From Natrarchaeobaculum aegyptiacum (GTDB lineage Archaea > Halobacteriota > Halobacteria > Halobacteriales > Natrialbaceae), in assembly GCF_002156705.1 (NCBI RefSeq), contig NZ_CP019893.1:1302001-1366000 (forward strand): 64,000 bases of DNA, given 5' to 3'. Made by a program: the position numbers and the translations under genes. Below are positions 50,931 to 59,452 of the stretch, piece after piece; positions within the stretch are counted from its first letter, which is position 1, and every line of letters starts with the position of its first letter. The notes under the pieces are model-generated. The model was not told the DNA's origin. It saw only the letters and a program-made list of their open reading frames with translations, and ran no database searches.

Positions 50931-50957
50931 TAAAAAGACGTATTTAAGGTTTATAAA
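50931..50957 (-). promoter_or_regulatory. tbp: tbp promoter
   Basis: On the minus strand TTTATAAA (50950-50957) lies ~27-34 nt before the ATG at 50923. It is followed by the AT-rich CTTAAATACGTC, so this is a textbook archaeal TATA element for a leaderless mRNA. Confidence 0.75.
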
Positions 50958-51057
50958 GGTTGGTACCGCCACCCGAGATGTCCGGTACTCGTGAAGGTTT
51001 CGGCCGGCAAAATGTCGGGGACTGGAACCGGTTCGTAGGCGGTTCAGCGGACAATAG

Positions 51058-51480
51058 TCAGCCGCGAACGACGGTTACGCTCACCGGCGAGCGCCTGACG
51101 ACGGACTCGGCGACGCTCCCGAGTAGCACGCGGCTGACGCCGGTGCGGCCGTGGTTACCGATCACGACGTGATCGACGTCGGTTTCGGCTGCGCACTCGA
51201 CGATCGCTCGCGCTGGATCACCCGCGAACAGTTCCGTCGAGAGTTCACGATCGTACCCCGCGGCGATCGCCCGCGCCTCCTCGAACACTGCCGCGGACTG
51301 ACTCGAGTCGCGACGCTCCTCGCTCGAGGACCTGTCGGGTACTCGAGTGAACAGCGACGCGTCGACCGGGTCGCTCACGTGAACGACCGTGAGATCGGCG
51401 TGCGGGTAGTGCTCGCAGGCGTGGCGAAGTGCCGCCCGGGCGGGATCGGAGTCGTCCATCGCCACGAGGACGTGGGTCAT
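51058..51480 (-). CDS. Universal stress protein (UspA family)
   Basis: A 140-residue Usp-domain protein of the alpha/beta ATP-binding type. The N-terminal strand THVLVAMDDSDPARAALRHA and the C-terminal GNHGRTGVSRVLLGSVAESVV carry the G-x2-G-x9-G(S/T) nucleotide-binding signature. ATP binding is therefore likely. Roles of Usp proteins in haloarchaea are mostly undefined, often linked to stress or carrier regulation. The ATG at 51480 gives the standard start; the 21 upstream codons are not family-like. It lies directly after the PAP2 gene (37 nt) on the same strand, so the two may share a transcript. Confidence 0.9.
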   Translation of the reverse strand: MTHVLVAMDDSDPARAALRHACEHYPHADLTVVHVSDPVDASLFTRVPDRSSSEERRDSSQSAAVFEEARAIAAGYDRELSTELFAGDPARAIVECAAETDVDHVVIGNHGRTGVSRVLLGSVAESVVRRSPVSVTVVRG

Positions 51481-51517
51481 CGGCCTGACGTTCGGCGACG
51501 GGCGGTATAAATCCGCC

Positions 51518-52360
51518 TCACGACTCCCAGAGCGCGCCACCACGGCCCGCGAGCACGGTCACCCCGGCCCCGCCGATCCCCGCGACGATCGCACTGGAGA
51601 GGAGCACCGAGTCCGTCACCACGACCACGCCACCGCCGACGACCGCGACCGGGACGAGGACCAGCCAGCGGAGATGGTGGTCTGCAACCGGATTCGATCC
51701 CGCACGCACGGTCAGGAGTGCGCCGATCCCCGCGGCGGCCGGAACGATCGTGTCCTGGTCGAGACAGAGCGGGCCGAGGCAGGCCGTCCGCGGCGTCGGT
51801 CCGAAGACGATCCCGACGAAGACGCCGCCCAGTCCGAGCGCCGTCGCGAGCCAGAGCGTCCGCTCCGGACCCGACCGGCGAATCCGATCCACGGCGGCGA
51901 GGTAGGCGACGCCGACCCCCAGCCCCACGACGACGTCGACGAGGTAGTGAACCCCGAGGACGATCCGGGAGAGGGCAATCGCCACGACCAGCGGCGCGAC
52001 GACCGCGACCGCCAGTCGTCGGCCACGCTCGAGTGCGAGCGCAAGCCCGCCGTAGACGACCGCCGCGCCGAGGGCGTGCCCGCTCGGAAATCCGGTCGTC
52101 GCAGTCTCGATCAGGTGAACCTCGCCCGGGGGTCGCCCAAGTGCCAGCGCGGCTTTCAGCCCACCGAGGATGGCGAACCCGCCGATCACGATACCGAAGA
52201 ACGCGAGCGCGCGGTCACGCTCGAGCACGACGGTGACGACGACCGTCACAGCGACGAGGACCGAGACGTCGCCGAGTCTGGTGATCGCCTCGACGGCCGG
52301 GTAGAGGACGTCCGGCACGAGGCGCTGTGCGAACTCGATTTCACCTACGCTGCGGTCCAT
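51518..52360 (-). CDS. PAP2 superfamily membrane phosphatase
   Basis: A ~280-residue integral membrane phosphatase of the PAP2/PgpB type, probably acting on lipid phosphates or pyrophosphates such as polyprenyl diphosphate. The three active-site motifs are intact: K-x6-RP (KAALALGRP), PSGH (TGFPSGHALG) and SR-x5-H-x3-D (SRIVLGVHYLVD). About six TM helices surround them, and four further C-terminal hydrophobic segments extend beyond the usual PAP2 core. The ATG at 52360 (MDRSVGEIEFAQ) is used; an upstream extension to 52450 is judged implausible. The upstream region toward trmG10 contains repeat copy B. Confidence 0.87.
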   Translation of the reverse strand: MDRSVGEIEFAQRLVPDVLYPAVEAITRLGDVSVLVAVTVVVTVVLERDRALAFFGIVIGGFAILGGLKAALALGRPPGEVHLIETATTGFPSGHALGAAVVYGGLALALERGRRLAVAVVAPLVVAIALSRIVLGVHYLVDVVVGLGVGVAYLAAVDRIRRSGPERTLWLATALGLGGVFVGIVFGPTPRTACLGPLCLDQDTIVPAAAGIGALLTVRAGSNPVADHHLRWLVLVPVAVVGGGVVVVTDSVLLSSAIVAGIGGAGVTVLAGRGGALWES

Positions 52361-52418
52361 CCAGCCGACGTACCACACGAAGCTGTTTGTGGATTTCGCC
52401 GGGTCGACTCTGCCAACA

Positions 52419-52482
52419 ACTGCAACGAGGGACACACTGATCGTCGCCACGTCTGCCGATCAGGTGTGCACCGACGTGCAGT
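52419..52482. repeat. 64-nt structured intergenic repeat, copy B (diverged)
   Basis: Outer stem ACTGCA (52419-52424) / TGCAGT (52477-52482). The same 8-nt spacers flank an inner stem CACACTGATCG (52433-52443) / CGATCAGGTGTG (52457-52468) with the bulged G kept, while the loop and the innermost pairs have changed. Total length is again exactly 64 nt. It lies between the divergently transcribed PAP2 and trmG10 genes (no gene in 52361-52568), so it may overlap their promoters. Confidence 0.75.
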
Positions 52483-52568
52483 GGCACCTGTACCTGCTCG
52501 AGACGCAGTCGGAAGCCACTGGGTGAAAAAGCGGTAGGCTGATACTCGAGCCCCGGCGACCAACGAAC

Positions 52569-53663
52569 GTGTACCTGCTCGAGTTCGGCGGCGAGGACGA
52601 CGCGTTCGCAGCCTGCGAGGCCGCGAGCGCCGCCAGCGGCGTGAGCCGGATCGCACCCGGACTCGCTCTCGCCGACGCTGTCGTTCCCCGGCGCGTTCGG
52701 GGACTGGCCTACACCCACCGCGCGAGCGACCTCGTGGGCCACACCGACGCCGACCTCGAGAGCGCCCGCACCCTGCTCGAGACGGCCCCGCTCGAGCGCG
52801 AGGGATCGATCGCCGTCCGCGCGGTCGACGTCCACGGGTCCACGGGTGTGAGCACCACCGAGACAGAGCGCGCGCTCGGTCAGGTGCTCGTCGACCGCGG
52901 TTTCTCGGTCGACCTCGACGACCCCGACCACGTCCTGCGAGCGGCCTTTTCGAGGGGCCGTCTCGAGCCCGGTGGGACGGTCGAAGCCGACGCGGCCACG
53001 GGCGACCTCGTGAGGCCGCTCGAGGGAGGAGACCAGCGGGGCGAGCACACCTCGGTCTGTGCACTCGGCTGGCTCGAGGCCGCGAGCGTCCGGGACTTCG
53101 GCGAGCGCGCCCCGACCGACAAGCCGTTCTTTCAGCCCGGCAGCATGGACCCGCTGCTCGCCCGCGCGGTCGCGAACGTTGCCGGCGCTCACCCCGGGCG
53201 AACGGTTCTGGACCCGATGTGTGGCACCGGCGGCGTCCTCGTCGAGGCCGGCCTCGTCGGTGCCGACGTGATCGGCACGGACGCTCAGGAGAAGATGGCC
53301 CGCGGCGCACGGGAGAACCTCGCGCACTTCCTCGAGCCGACTGAGCCCTCGCCCACGGGCGTCTCCCGGGGATCGTGGCACGTCGGCCGCGGCGACGCCA
53401 CTCGCCTCCCGCTGGCCGCCGATTCGGTCGACGCCGTCGTCTTCGACGCCCCCTACGGTCGCCAGTCGAAAATCGATACCCACCGGCTTGCAGACCTCGT
53501 CTCGGGCGCGCTCGCGGAGACCCGGCGGGTCGCCTCGCGAGCCGTCGTCGTCGCCGACCGCTCGTGGGCGACGGAGGCCCGGGACGTGGGTTGGGACCTC
53601 GAGGCCGCGTTCGAACGGCGGGTCCACCGCTCGCTGACGCGGTACGTGCTCGTGTGCGAGTGA
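52569..53663 (+). CDS. trmG10: tRNA (guanine(10)-N2)-dimethyltransferase (Trm-G10)
   Basis: Methylates N2 of G10 in tRNAs using SAM. The 364-residue protein has an N-terminal THUMP-type RNA-binding region (about residues 50-130) and a C-terminal Rossmann MTase. That MTase has DPMCGTGGVLVEAG (motif I, about 216-229), GTDAQEKM and the catalytic DAPYGRQSK, a variant of the NPPYG-type motif. The FQPGSMDPLLAR segment typical of the family precedes motif I. The start is GTG at 52569 (protein begins MYLLEFGG). It is convergent with nothing close; the small gene at 53755 follows. Confidence 0.9.
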   Translation: MYLLEFGGEDDAFAACEAASAASGVSRIAPGLALADAVVPRRVRGLAYTHRASDLVGHTDADLESARTLLETAPLEREGSIAVRAVDVHGSTGVSTTETERALGQVLVDRGFSVDLDDPDHVLRAAFSRGRLEPGGTVEADAATGDLVRPLEGGDQRGEHTSVCALGWLEAASVRDFGERAPTDKPFFQPGSMDPLLARAVANVAGAHPGRTVLDPMCGTGGVLVEAGLVGADVIGTDAQEKMARGARENLAHFLEPTEPSPTGVSRGSWHVGRGDATRLPLAADSVDAVVFDAPYGRQSKIDTHRLADLVSGALAETRRVASRAVVVADRSWATEARDVGWDLEAAFERRVHRSLTRYVLVCE

Positions 53664-53721
53664 GGGAAACCGCCGTCGGTTGGACCGGACACTCCCCAGC
53701 CGCTGGCAACAGAGACCCGGA

Positions 53722-53727
53722 TTTATA
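53722..53727 (+). promoter_or_regulatory. TATA box of the 73-residue gene
   Basis: TTTATA in GATTTATACCC lies 28-33 nt before the ATG at 53755, a clear leaderless promoter. It marks the small downstream ORF as a genuine separate gene. Confidence 0.65.
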
Positions 53728-53754
53728 CCCATCGCCACCCTATCAGTGACCGTC

Positions 53755-53976
53755 ATGGACCCGGAACGACTGCGCGAGAAACTCGAGGAGAGCGGCGAAC
53801 TCATGATTAACGTGGGCGAGATCGACGAGCCGATCGAACTCCACCTGCACGACACCGAAATCGGCGACGAGCTCATCACCCTCGAGCTGGCCGACGGCAC
53901 GCTCGAGTTCGAGGTCGACGAGGTCGTCGCGGCCTGGAAGCACTACCACACGCTCGACGACTACGGACTCGACTGA
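53755..53976 (+). CDS. Small acidic haloarchaeal protein, unknown function
   Basis: A 73-residue protein beginning MDPERLREKLEESGELMINV, strongly acidic (many Asp/Glu, few Lys/Arg). The alternating IELHLHDTEIGDELITLELA and LEFEVDEVVAAWKHY segments suggest a small beta-rich fold. It has no cysteine motifs or membrane helices. Such short conserved proteins are common in haloarchaea; no function is inferred. The ATG at 53755 is chosen because a TATA box lies ~30 nt upstream, and a longer frame back to 53680 has no family-like sequence. Confidence 0.75.
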   Translation: MDPERLREKLEESGELMINVGEIDEPIELHLHDTEIGDELITLELADGTLEFEVDEVVAAWKHYHTLDDYGLD

Positions 53977-54024
53977 TCGGTGCGACGGCGGACGGCAGCG
54001 ACACTCGATCCCGTTTTCGAGAAC

Positions 54025-55029
54025 TCAGGCGTCCCGCCCCAGCTCTGCCAGGAGGTGTGAGACGTGGATCCGGTCGCTCGAGCCCTCCTGCATCTCGAAC
54101 TCGACGTCGGCGGCGAGCCGGTGAAGGCGGGCGAGTTTCTCGCCCTGATAGCGCTTGCGGGCGATCGCCAGAATCTGCTGGATCACCTCTTGCCCATCGA
54201 GTCCCTCGTCGACGAGCAGGTCGTCGAGAGTCTTGCGGGCGTCGGTGAACTCGCCTGCCTCGGCGGCCTCGAGCATCGACTCGATCTCGTCGTCGAGGCC
54301 GACCTCACCGATGGTCTCGTAGGCTGCGCTCATGGTGAGTTCGTCTGCGTCCTCGACGGTCGTCTGGGCGGCCAGGATCGCCGTGCGTAGGTTGCCGCCG
54401 GCGTAGCCAGCGACGAACTCGAGGCCGTCGTCGTCGTAGGTGACGCCCTCGGCCTCGACGATTCGCTCGAGGACGGCGACGGTCTCTGCGGTCGTCGGCG
54501 ATCGGAACGAAACGGGGAAACACCGCGAGCGGATCGGTGGGATGAGCTTCGTGGGCTGGCGGGTGGCGAGGATAAACTGCGTCGTCCGGTGGTGCTGTTC
54601 CATGATCCGGCGGAGCGCCTGCTGGAAGTCCTCACGGACGTCTTCGGCGTTGTCGAGCAGGATCGTCTTGTACTCACCCGAAACCGCGGCGTAGCTCGCC
54701 GATTCCTTGAGCACGCGGTTTATCATGTCGCGTTTCGACATCGAGGAACGCCCGACGAGAAACTGGGCGAACCGCGGGTCGTTCTTGATTTCGGTCTTCG
54801 TCCGTCCGAAGAAGTCCGCGACGTTGATCTCGATCAGGTCGTTCTCGGGGTCGGAGTGGGCCTCCCGGGCCAGCGCACGCGCCGCCGCCGTCTTGCCACT
54901 TCCCGGCGGCCCCTGCAGGAGGAGGTTGATCGGCTCCTCGACGGCCCGCTGCAGGTACTCGCGGGCGTCGTCCTGTGGCAACTCGGCCAGCTCCGGGGCG
55001 TGGGTGTCGGTCCACAGCGGCGCGTCCAT
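54025..55029 (-). CDS. Replication factor C small-subunit-like AAA+ ATPase
   Basis: A ~334-residue clamp-loader-type AAA+ protein. Walker A is GPPGSGKTAAARALA (about residues 39-53), Walker B is ILLDNAED (replacing LLDEAD/EADN types), sensor 1 is FILATRQPTKLIPPIRSRC (about 153-171) and the SRC arginine finger is in place. The C-terminal helical collar (about 240-334) is normal. It is thus an RFC small-subunit paralogue that likely helps load PCNA, although one altered Walker B Glu/Asn arrangement (D-N-A-E) resembles the noncanonical haloarchaeal small subunit. The ATG at 55029 begins MDAPLWTDTHAPELAELP. Confidence 0.87.
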   Translation of the reverse strand: MDAPLWTDTHAPELAELPQDDAREYLQRAVEEPINLLLQGPPGSGKTAAARALAREAHSDPENDLIEINVADFFGRTKTEIKNDPRFAQFLVGRSSMSKRDMINRVLKESASYAAVSGEYKTILLDNAEDVREDFQQALRRIMEQHHRTTQFILATRQPTKLIPPIRSRCFPVSFRSPTTAETVAVLERIVEAEGVTYDDDGLEFVAGYAGGNLRTAILAAQTTVEDADELTMSAAYETIGEVGLDDEIESMLEAAEAGEFTDARKTLDDLLVDEGLDGQEVIQQILAIARKRYQGEKLARLHRLAADVEFEMQEGSSDRIHVSHLLAELGRDA

Positions 55030-55157
55030 CGCTCTGGGCTACGAACGCGCCGGGTAAGAATCGGTCGATTGCCCACTGGGGCTCGCCGACCTGACCTCGA
55101 GTCCGTCGGACGTCACTCGACACGTCCTACCGACGACGAGGCCGGCCCAATCCCCGA

Positions 55158-56324
55158 CTACTCGTCCGGATCGACGGCGTCGTCTGCGTCCTGCACGTCG
55201 TCGAGGTCGGGGTCGTCGGTATCGTCATCGTCGGGATCGTCGTCGGCGAACGCCTCGATCGTGAACGTCGTCTCGACGACGTCGTCGTCGTGTTCGATCG
55301 GCATCGCCTCGTCGGGGTCGTCCGGATCGCCCTCGTAGAGGACGGCCCGCAACTCGTCGTCGTCGGCCGGGTCGGCGTCGGCCAGCCCGATCGAAACGTT
55401 TTCGTGTTCGCCAGCCTCGAGCTCGTCGCTGACCCCGAGCGTGGCGTTCGTCTCGGCGTCTTCGATGGCGACGAAGCCGGTCGCCGGGATGGCTGCGTCG
55501 ACGGTGACGCGACCTGCGTCGGCGTCGACCACGCTGACGTCCGGATCGGTGTGGAACTCGAGGTCGACCGTCTCGAGCAACCCGTCGCCCTCGGTGTAGA
55601 CGCCGAGCGTCCGCTCGCCGGGTTCGAGCGAACTCGCGTCGACCTCGGCGGTGACCTCCTGTGACTCGCCGGGTTCGAGGTCGAGGGTCTGCTGTTCGAT
55701 CAGCCGTCCGTCGACCCGGATCTCGACGGGGCCCTGGAGATCGAGGTCGGTCGGGTTCGAGATTTCGGCGACGACGCTGATCGAATCGTCGGTCGTGGCC
55801 GTCGCGGGGACGCTGAGCGAGTCGACCGCGAACGAGTCGGTGAACGGTCCCTCCTCGTCGTCGGTTTCGGGAGCCACGGCAGCGCTGTCGCTGACCGGGA
55901 ATCCGTCCTCGAGGTAGGGGTGGTCCTCCTCGCCGTCGGTCTCCTCGTAAGCGTACGTCTCGTCGTCGGTCGTGTCCTGGTGGACCGTCGCGGTCAGGCT
56001 GCCAAGCAGTTCGGGGCCGTCCTCGTCGCGTTCGACGGCTACGTGCTCGTGGGTACCGGCCTCGAGATACTCGGAGACGGTGAGCGTCTCATCGTCGTCC
56101 GCGATGACGACGAAGCCGCCGTCGGAGAGCGTAACCTCCTCGACGACGACGCGCTCGCCGTCACCCTGCTGATCCTCGAACGTGATGGTGGCCTCCGGCG
56201 CTTCCTCGACGCCGAAGATCGCGGGGGCCTGACCCACGATCACGCCTGCCGCGAGCACGATCGCGATCGCGAGCACGATCGCGACGATCCGTTTGATCGT
56301 TGCCAGTGTCGATCTCGTACTCAT
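55158..56324 (-). CDS. Secreted/anchored protein with two DUF7282-like domains
   Basis: A ~388-residue exported protein. An N-terminal hydrophobic helix (about residues 10-32, RIVAIVLAIAIVLAAGVIVG) anchors it. Two DUF7282-like beta domains (about 45-130, VVVEEVTLSDGGFVVIADDD; about 280-365, VTVDAAIPATGFVAIEDAETN) flank a CARDB-like adhesion domain (about 170-265, VDSLSVPATATTDDSISVVAE, PGESQEVTAEVD). The tail is an extremely acidic Asp-rich stretch. It likely acts at the cell surface; the function is unknown. The ATG at 56324 is chosen since the anchor starts close to it. Family naming is from memory. Confidence 0.78.
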   Translation of the reverse strand: MSTRSTLATIKRIVAIVLAIAIVLAAGVIVGQAPAIFGVEEAPEATITFEDQQGDGERVVVEEVTLSDGGFVVIADDDETLTVSEYLEAGTHEHVAVERDEDGPELLGSLTATVHQDTTDDETYAYEETDGEEDHPYLEDGFPVSDSAAVAPETDDEEGPFTDSFAVDSLSVPATATTDDSISVVAEISNPTDLDLQGPVEIRVDGRLIEQQTLDLEPGESQEVTAEVDASSLEPGERTLGVYTEGDGLLETVDLEFHTDPDVSVVDADAGRVTVDAAIPATGFVAIEDAETNATLGVSDELEAGEHENVSIGLADADPADDDELRAVLYEGDPDDPDEAMPIEHDDDVVETTFTIEAFADDDPDDDDTDDPDLDDVQDADDAVDPDE

Positions 56325-56512
56325 CTGGGGGTCGCTTGCGATACGATTACTACGAACGCGGGAGGCCTTAAACACGCGTACCGTTTCGCCGATCCGATCG
56401 GGTTCGAACCGTTCACGATCGTTCACCCCGGTCGCCGACTGCGGGATCACCGGTCGCTCGAGAACGACCCGATCGAAGCGGGTTTAGCCACGCGGCGTCG
56501 AACACGAATCCG

Positions 56513-57439
56513 ATGCCACTGCGCGTGACGTTTCTGGGGACGGCCGGGGCGGTGCCGACGACCGAACGGAACCCGAGTAGCCTCTTCGTCGCTCGCGAGG
56601 GCGACCAGTTGCTGTTCGACGCCGGCGAGGGAACCCAGCGCCAGATGATGCGCTTTGGGACCGGGTTCTCGATCTCCCACCTGTTCGTCACGCACCTCCA
56701 CGGCGACCACGTCTTCGGAATTCCCGGCCTCCTCCAGACGATGGACTTCAACGACCGCGAAGAGCCGCTGTCGATCCACACGCCACGCGGCACGCGCCGG
56801 GACATTCGCGACCTCGTCACCGCGCTCGACAACAGCCCCTCGTTCCCGGTCCACGTCACCGAAGTCGGCGACGGTGACGTCCCCCACCGGGCCGACGAGT
56901 ACGAGGTCCGGGCCTTCGAGACCGACCACGACACCCGCTCGGTCGGCTACGCCCTCGTCGAAGACGACCGCAAGGGCCGCTTCGACCGCGAACGCGCCGA
57001 AGAACTGGGCGTTCCCGTTGGCCCCAAGTTCTCGACACTCCACGAGGGCCAGTCCGTCGAACTCGAGGACGGCACCGTCGTCGACCCCGAGCAGGTCGTC
57101 GGCGAGCCCCGTCCCGGACGGACCGTCGTCTACACGGGCGACACACGACCGACCGTCTCGACCATCGAGGTCGCAGCCGAGCCGGACCTGCTGATCCACG
57201 ACGCGACGTTCGCCGACGACCGTGCCGAACGCGCGACGGAGACGGCCCACTCGACCGCCCGCGGGGCCGCCGAAATCGCCCAGCGCGCCGGGGCGAAACG
57301 CCTCGCGCTGATGCACGTCTCCTCGCGGTACGCCGGCTACACCGACGACCACGTAGAGCAGGCACGGGAAGTCTTCGACGGCGAGGTGCTGATCCCCGAC
57401 GACGGGACGGAACTCGAGATTTCGTATCCTGACTCCTGA
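56513..57439 (+). CDS. rnz: Ribonuclease Z (tRNA 3' endonuclease)
   Basis: Removes 3' trailers from tRNA precursors. The 308-residue metallo-beta-lactamase-fold protein has the metal motif HLHGDH (about residues 62-67), the GTAGAVPTTERNPSS start typical of RNase Z, VYTGDTRPT (Asp ligand, about 205-213), and the late histidine in LMHVSSRY (about 265). PxKxRN and the flexible arm region (GPKFSTLHEGQSVELEDG) are present as in short RNase Z. It is transcribed toward the histidine kinase gene, convergent, with 40 nt between stops. Confidence 0.95.
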   Translation: MPLRVTFLGTAGAVPTTERNPSSLFVAREGDQLLFDAGEGTQRQMMRFGTGFSISHLFVTHLHGDHVFGIPGLLQTMDFNDREEPLSIHTPRGTRRDIRDLVTALDNSPSFPVHVTEVGDGDVPHRADEYEVRAFETDHDTRSVGYALVEDDRKGRFDRERAEELGVPVGPKFSTLHEGQSVELEDGTVVDPEQVVGEPRPGRTVVYTGDTRPTVSTIEVAAEPDLLIHDATFADDRAERATETAHSTARGAAEIAQRAGAKRLALMHVSSRYAGYTDDHVEQAREVFDGEVLIPDDGTELEISYPDS

Positions 57440-57479
57440 CAGCGCGCCCACCGGACTATGCGACGTCGCGTAAGTGTGG

Positions 57480-59291
57480 TTACTCCGGCACGTCCGTCGC
57501 GACCGGGAGCGTAACGGTCGCGACCGTCCCGTCGTCGGTCACCTCGAAAGAGAGGTCGCCGCCTGACTTCTCGATCACCCAGTCGGTGAGCCACAGGCCC
57601 GCACCGCTGCCGTGCTCGAGCGGGGCTTCCCGGCGACTGCGGAGCGCCTCGAGTTCGTCGAGCGGAATGCCGGGGCCGTCGTCGGCGACCGTCAGCTCGA
57701 TCGCTTCGCGGGTGGCCCCCGCGTCGTCGCCGTCGGCGTCCGCCCCGTCGCGGTCGGCGCTCGTCCCGTCACGTCCCGCGAGCACACCGTCACGACCGAC
57801 GGCTGCGTCATGGTCGCTCCCTGCGGTCGCAACGGAGACGTCGACGCGAGGAGCGGCTACCTCTGCGTGGACGGCCGCGTTCTCGAGGAGGTTCTCGACC
57901 GCACTCCCCAGTTCGGGATGGGCGCGAACCCAGATCGACTCGACGTTCGCGAGCCGAACGTCGACGCCGGGATACGACGACTCGAGGTCGTCGACACAGC
58001 GCTCGAGCAGCGATTCGAGGTCGAAGACGGTGTGTTCGTCCTCGGTGCCGATCACGCCCTCGATCCGTCTGGCCTTCTGGCTCGTGCGCTCGAGTTCGTC
58101 GGCTCGCTCGACGATCGTCTCCGCGTGCGAAACGACGTCCTCGCGATCGGCCTCGTCGGCGATTTCCTCTGCGTAGCCTCGGATGTACTGCAGGTCGGTC
58201 CGGAGATTGTGCCGGAGCACTCGCGAAAAGAGTCGTTGCAAGAGCGCCAGTTCCTGCTGGCGGCTCTTGAGCGAGGTGACGTCCCGGAGGATCACGATCG
58301 TTCCCACGCCGGGGCCACCGTAGTCGACCGGCGTCACCGTCACCGAGAAGTGTCTGACCACCCCGTCGTCGACGACGCTGATTTCCGCGTCGAACTCCCG
58401 CTCGCGGCTGAAGCGCTCGAGCAGGGACGGGTACTGCCCGAAGAACACCCGGGCTTCGGATCCGATATCGGCCTTCGTCGCGTCGAAGAGGTCCATGGCA
58501 GCGCCGTTTAAGTCGACGACGACGCCGTTGACGTCGATGGCGATCATGGCGTCGGGGATCGTCTCGACGGCGGTCCGTCTCGCGACCGGCACGAGGTTGA
58601 ACAGCTGGTGGCGAAACACCGCGTAGGTCCAGATCGAGCCGGTCAACAGAAAGCCGAAGGGGGCTGGATCGACGTACGACGGGAGCGGGAGCGGAACGAG
58701 GAAACCGACGGACGCCCCGATGGCGATTACCATCCCGGCGAGGAGGACGAACGTCTGGCGGCGGTGGATACCTGCAGAGCGGACGAGGTCGCCGACCAGC
58801 AAGATGGCCGTCCCGGCGACGAGCACACCGTAGTTGTAGATCGCGTGGACGTAGAACCAGCCGCCGTGGTCGATCTCGAGGACTCCCGCAGCGGTGACCG
58901 AACTGGTCGGCTGGACGACGAGGTGATGCCAGGTGTTGGTCGCGTACAGCAACTGCGTACAGATCGGAATCGCGAACAGTAGCCCCCAGCCCCGGTAACC
59001 GATCTCGAGGCGGCGGCGACGGGTGTACTCGAGGACCATCACTGCCCAGCCGATCGCCGCGAGATTGGCGGCGAACAGATGGACGCCCCACAGCGCGCTG
59101 AACGTGGTCGTCGTGGGTCGCAAAATGAGTAGCCCGGAGACGACGTTCCAGCAGAGAAATCCCGCCAGCGTGATCCGCAGTCCGCGCGACCCGGGCGTGT
59201 GGCTGTGACGATAGGTGAGCCAGCACATTGCCGCGAGCGGAAGGGTCGTCCCGAGGACGACCCACCCCACGACGAACTGTCCAGGTTCCAT
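57480..59291 (-). CDS. Histidine kinase with 7TM sensor and PAS domain
   Basis: A ~603-residue sensor kinase. Seven TM helices (HisKA_7TM type, about residues 5-225, including TNTWHHLVVQPTSS and GLLFAIPICTQLLYA) are followed by a PAS domain (about 235-350). The H-box is LLQRLFSRVLRHNLRTDLQ (phosphorylated His about 373), and the HATPase domain has N-box NLLENAAVH, G1 VADDGPGIP and G2 GSGAGLWL. A low-complexity insert of ~39 residues (about 489-527, GRDG/ADRDG repeats) sits between N- and G1-boxes. The ATG at 59291 is used. No response regulator gene is adjacent. Confidence 0.88.
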   Translation of the reverse strand: MEPGQFVVGWVVLGTTLPLAAMCWLTYRHSHTPGSRGLRITLAGFLCWNVVSGLLILRPTTTTFSALWGVHLFAANLAAIGWAVMVLEYTRRRRLEIGYRGWGLLFAIPICTQLLYATNTWHHLVVQPTSSVTAAGVLEIDHGGWFYVHAIYNYGVLVAGTAILLVGDLVRSAGIHRRQTFVLLAGMVIAIGASVGFLVPLPLPSYVDPAPFGFLLTGSIWTYAVFRHQLFNLVPVARRTAVETIPDAMIAIDVNGVVVDLNGAAMDLFDATKADIGSEARVFFGQYPSLLERFSREREFDAEISVVDDGVVRHFSVTVTPVDYGGPGVGTIVILRDVTSLKSRQQELALLQRLFSRVLRHNLRTDLQYIRGYAEEIADEADREDVVSHAETIVERADELERTSQKARRIEGVIGTEDEHTVFDLESLLERCVDDLESSYPGVDVRLANVESIWVRAHPELGSAVENLLENAAVHAEVAAPRVDVSVATAGSDHDAAVGRDGVLAGRDGTSADRDGADADGDDAGATREAIELTVADDGPGIPLDELEALRSRREAPLEHGSGAGLWLTDWVIEKSGGDLSFEVTDDGTVATVTLPVATDVPE

Positions 59292-59422
59292 GATCGCGTC
59301 AGCTGGCACCGGCCGGCTGGACGGCACCGCATCTAGTATCTCTGGAACGTCAGAACAGCTTAAACGATGTGGCCAAGCATGGTGATTCCCGGTCGCCACA
59401 CGGAGTCGAAATCCGCGCCGGA

Positions 59423-59428
59423 TTTATA
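59423..59428 (+). promoter_or_regulatory. TATA box of the DUF460 gene
   Basis: TTTATA in GGATTTATACCG lies 25-30 nt before the GTG at 59453. The spacing fits a leaderless transcript and decides the GTG start over the longer in-frame extension to 59369. Confidence 0.7.
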
Positions 59429-59452
59429 CCGAACTCGGCCCTAGGGCCGGAC

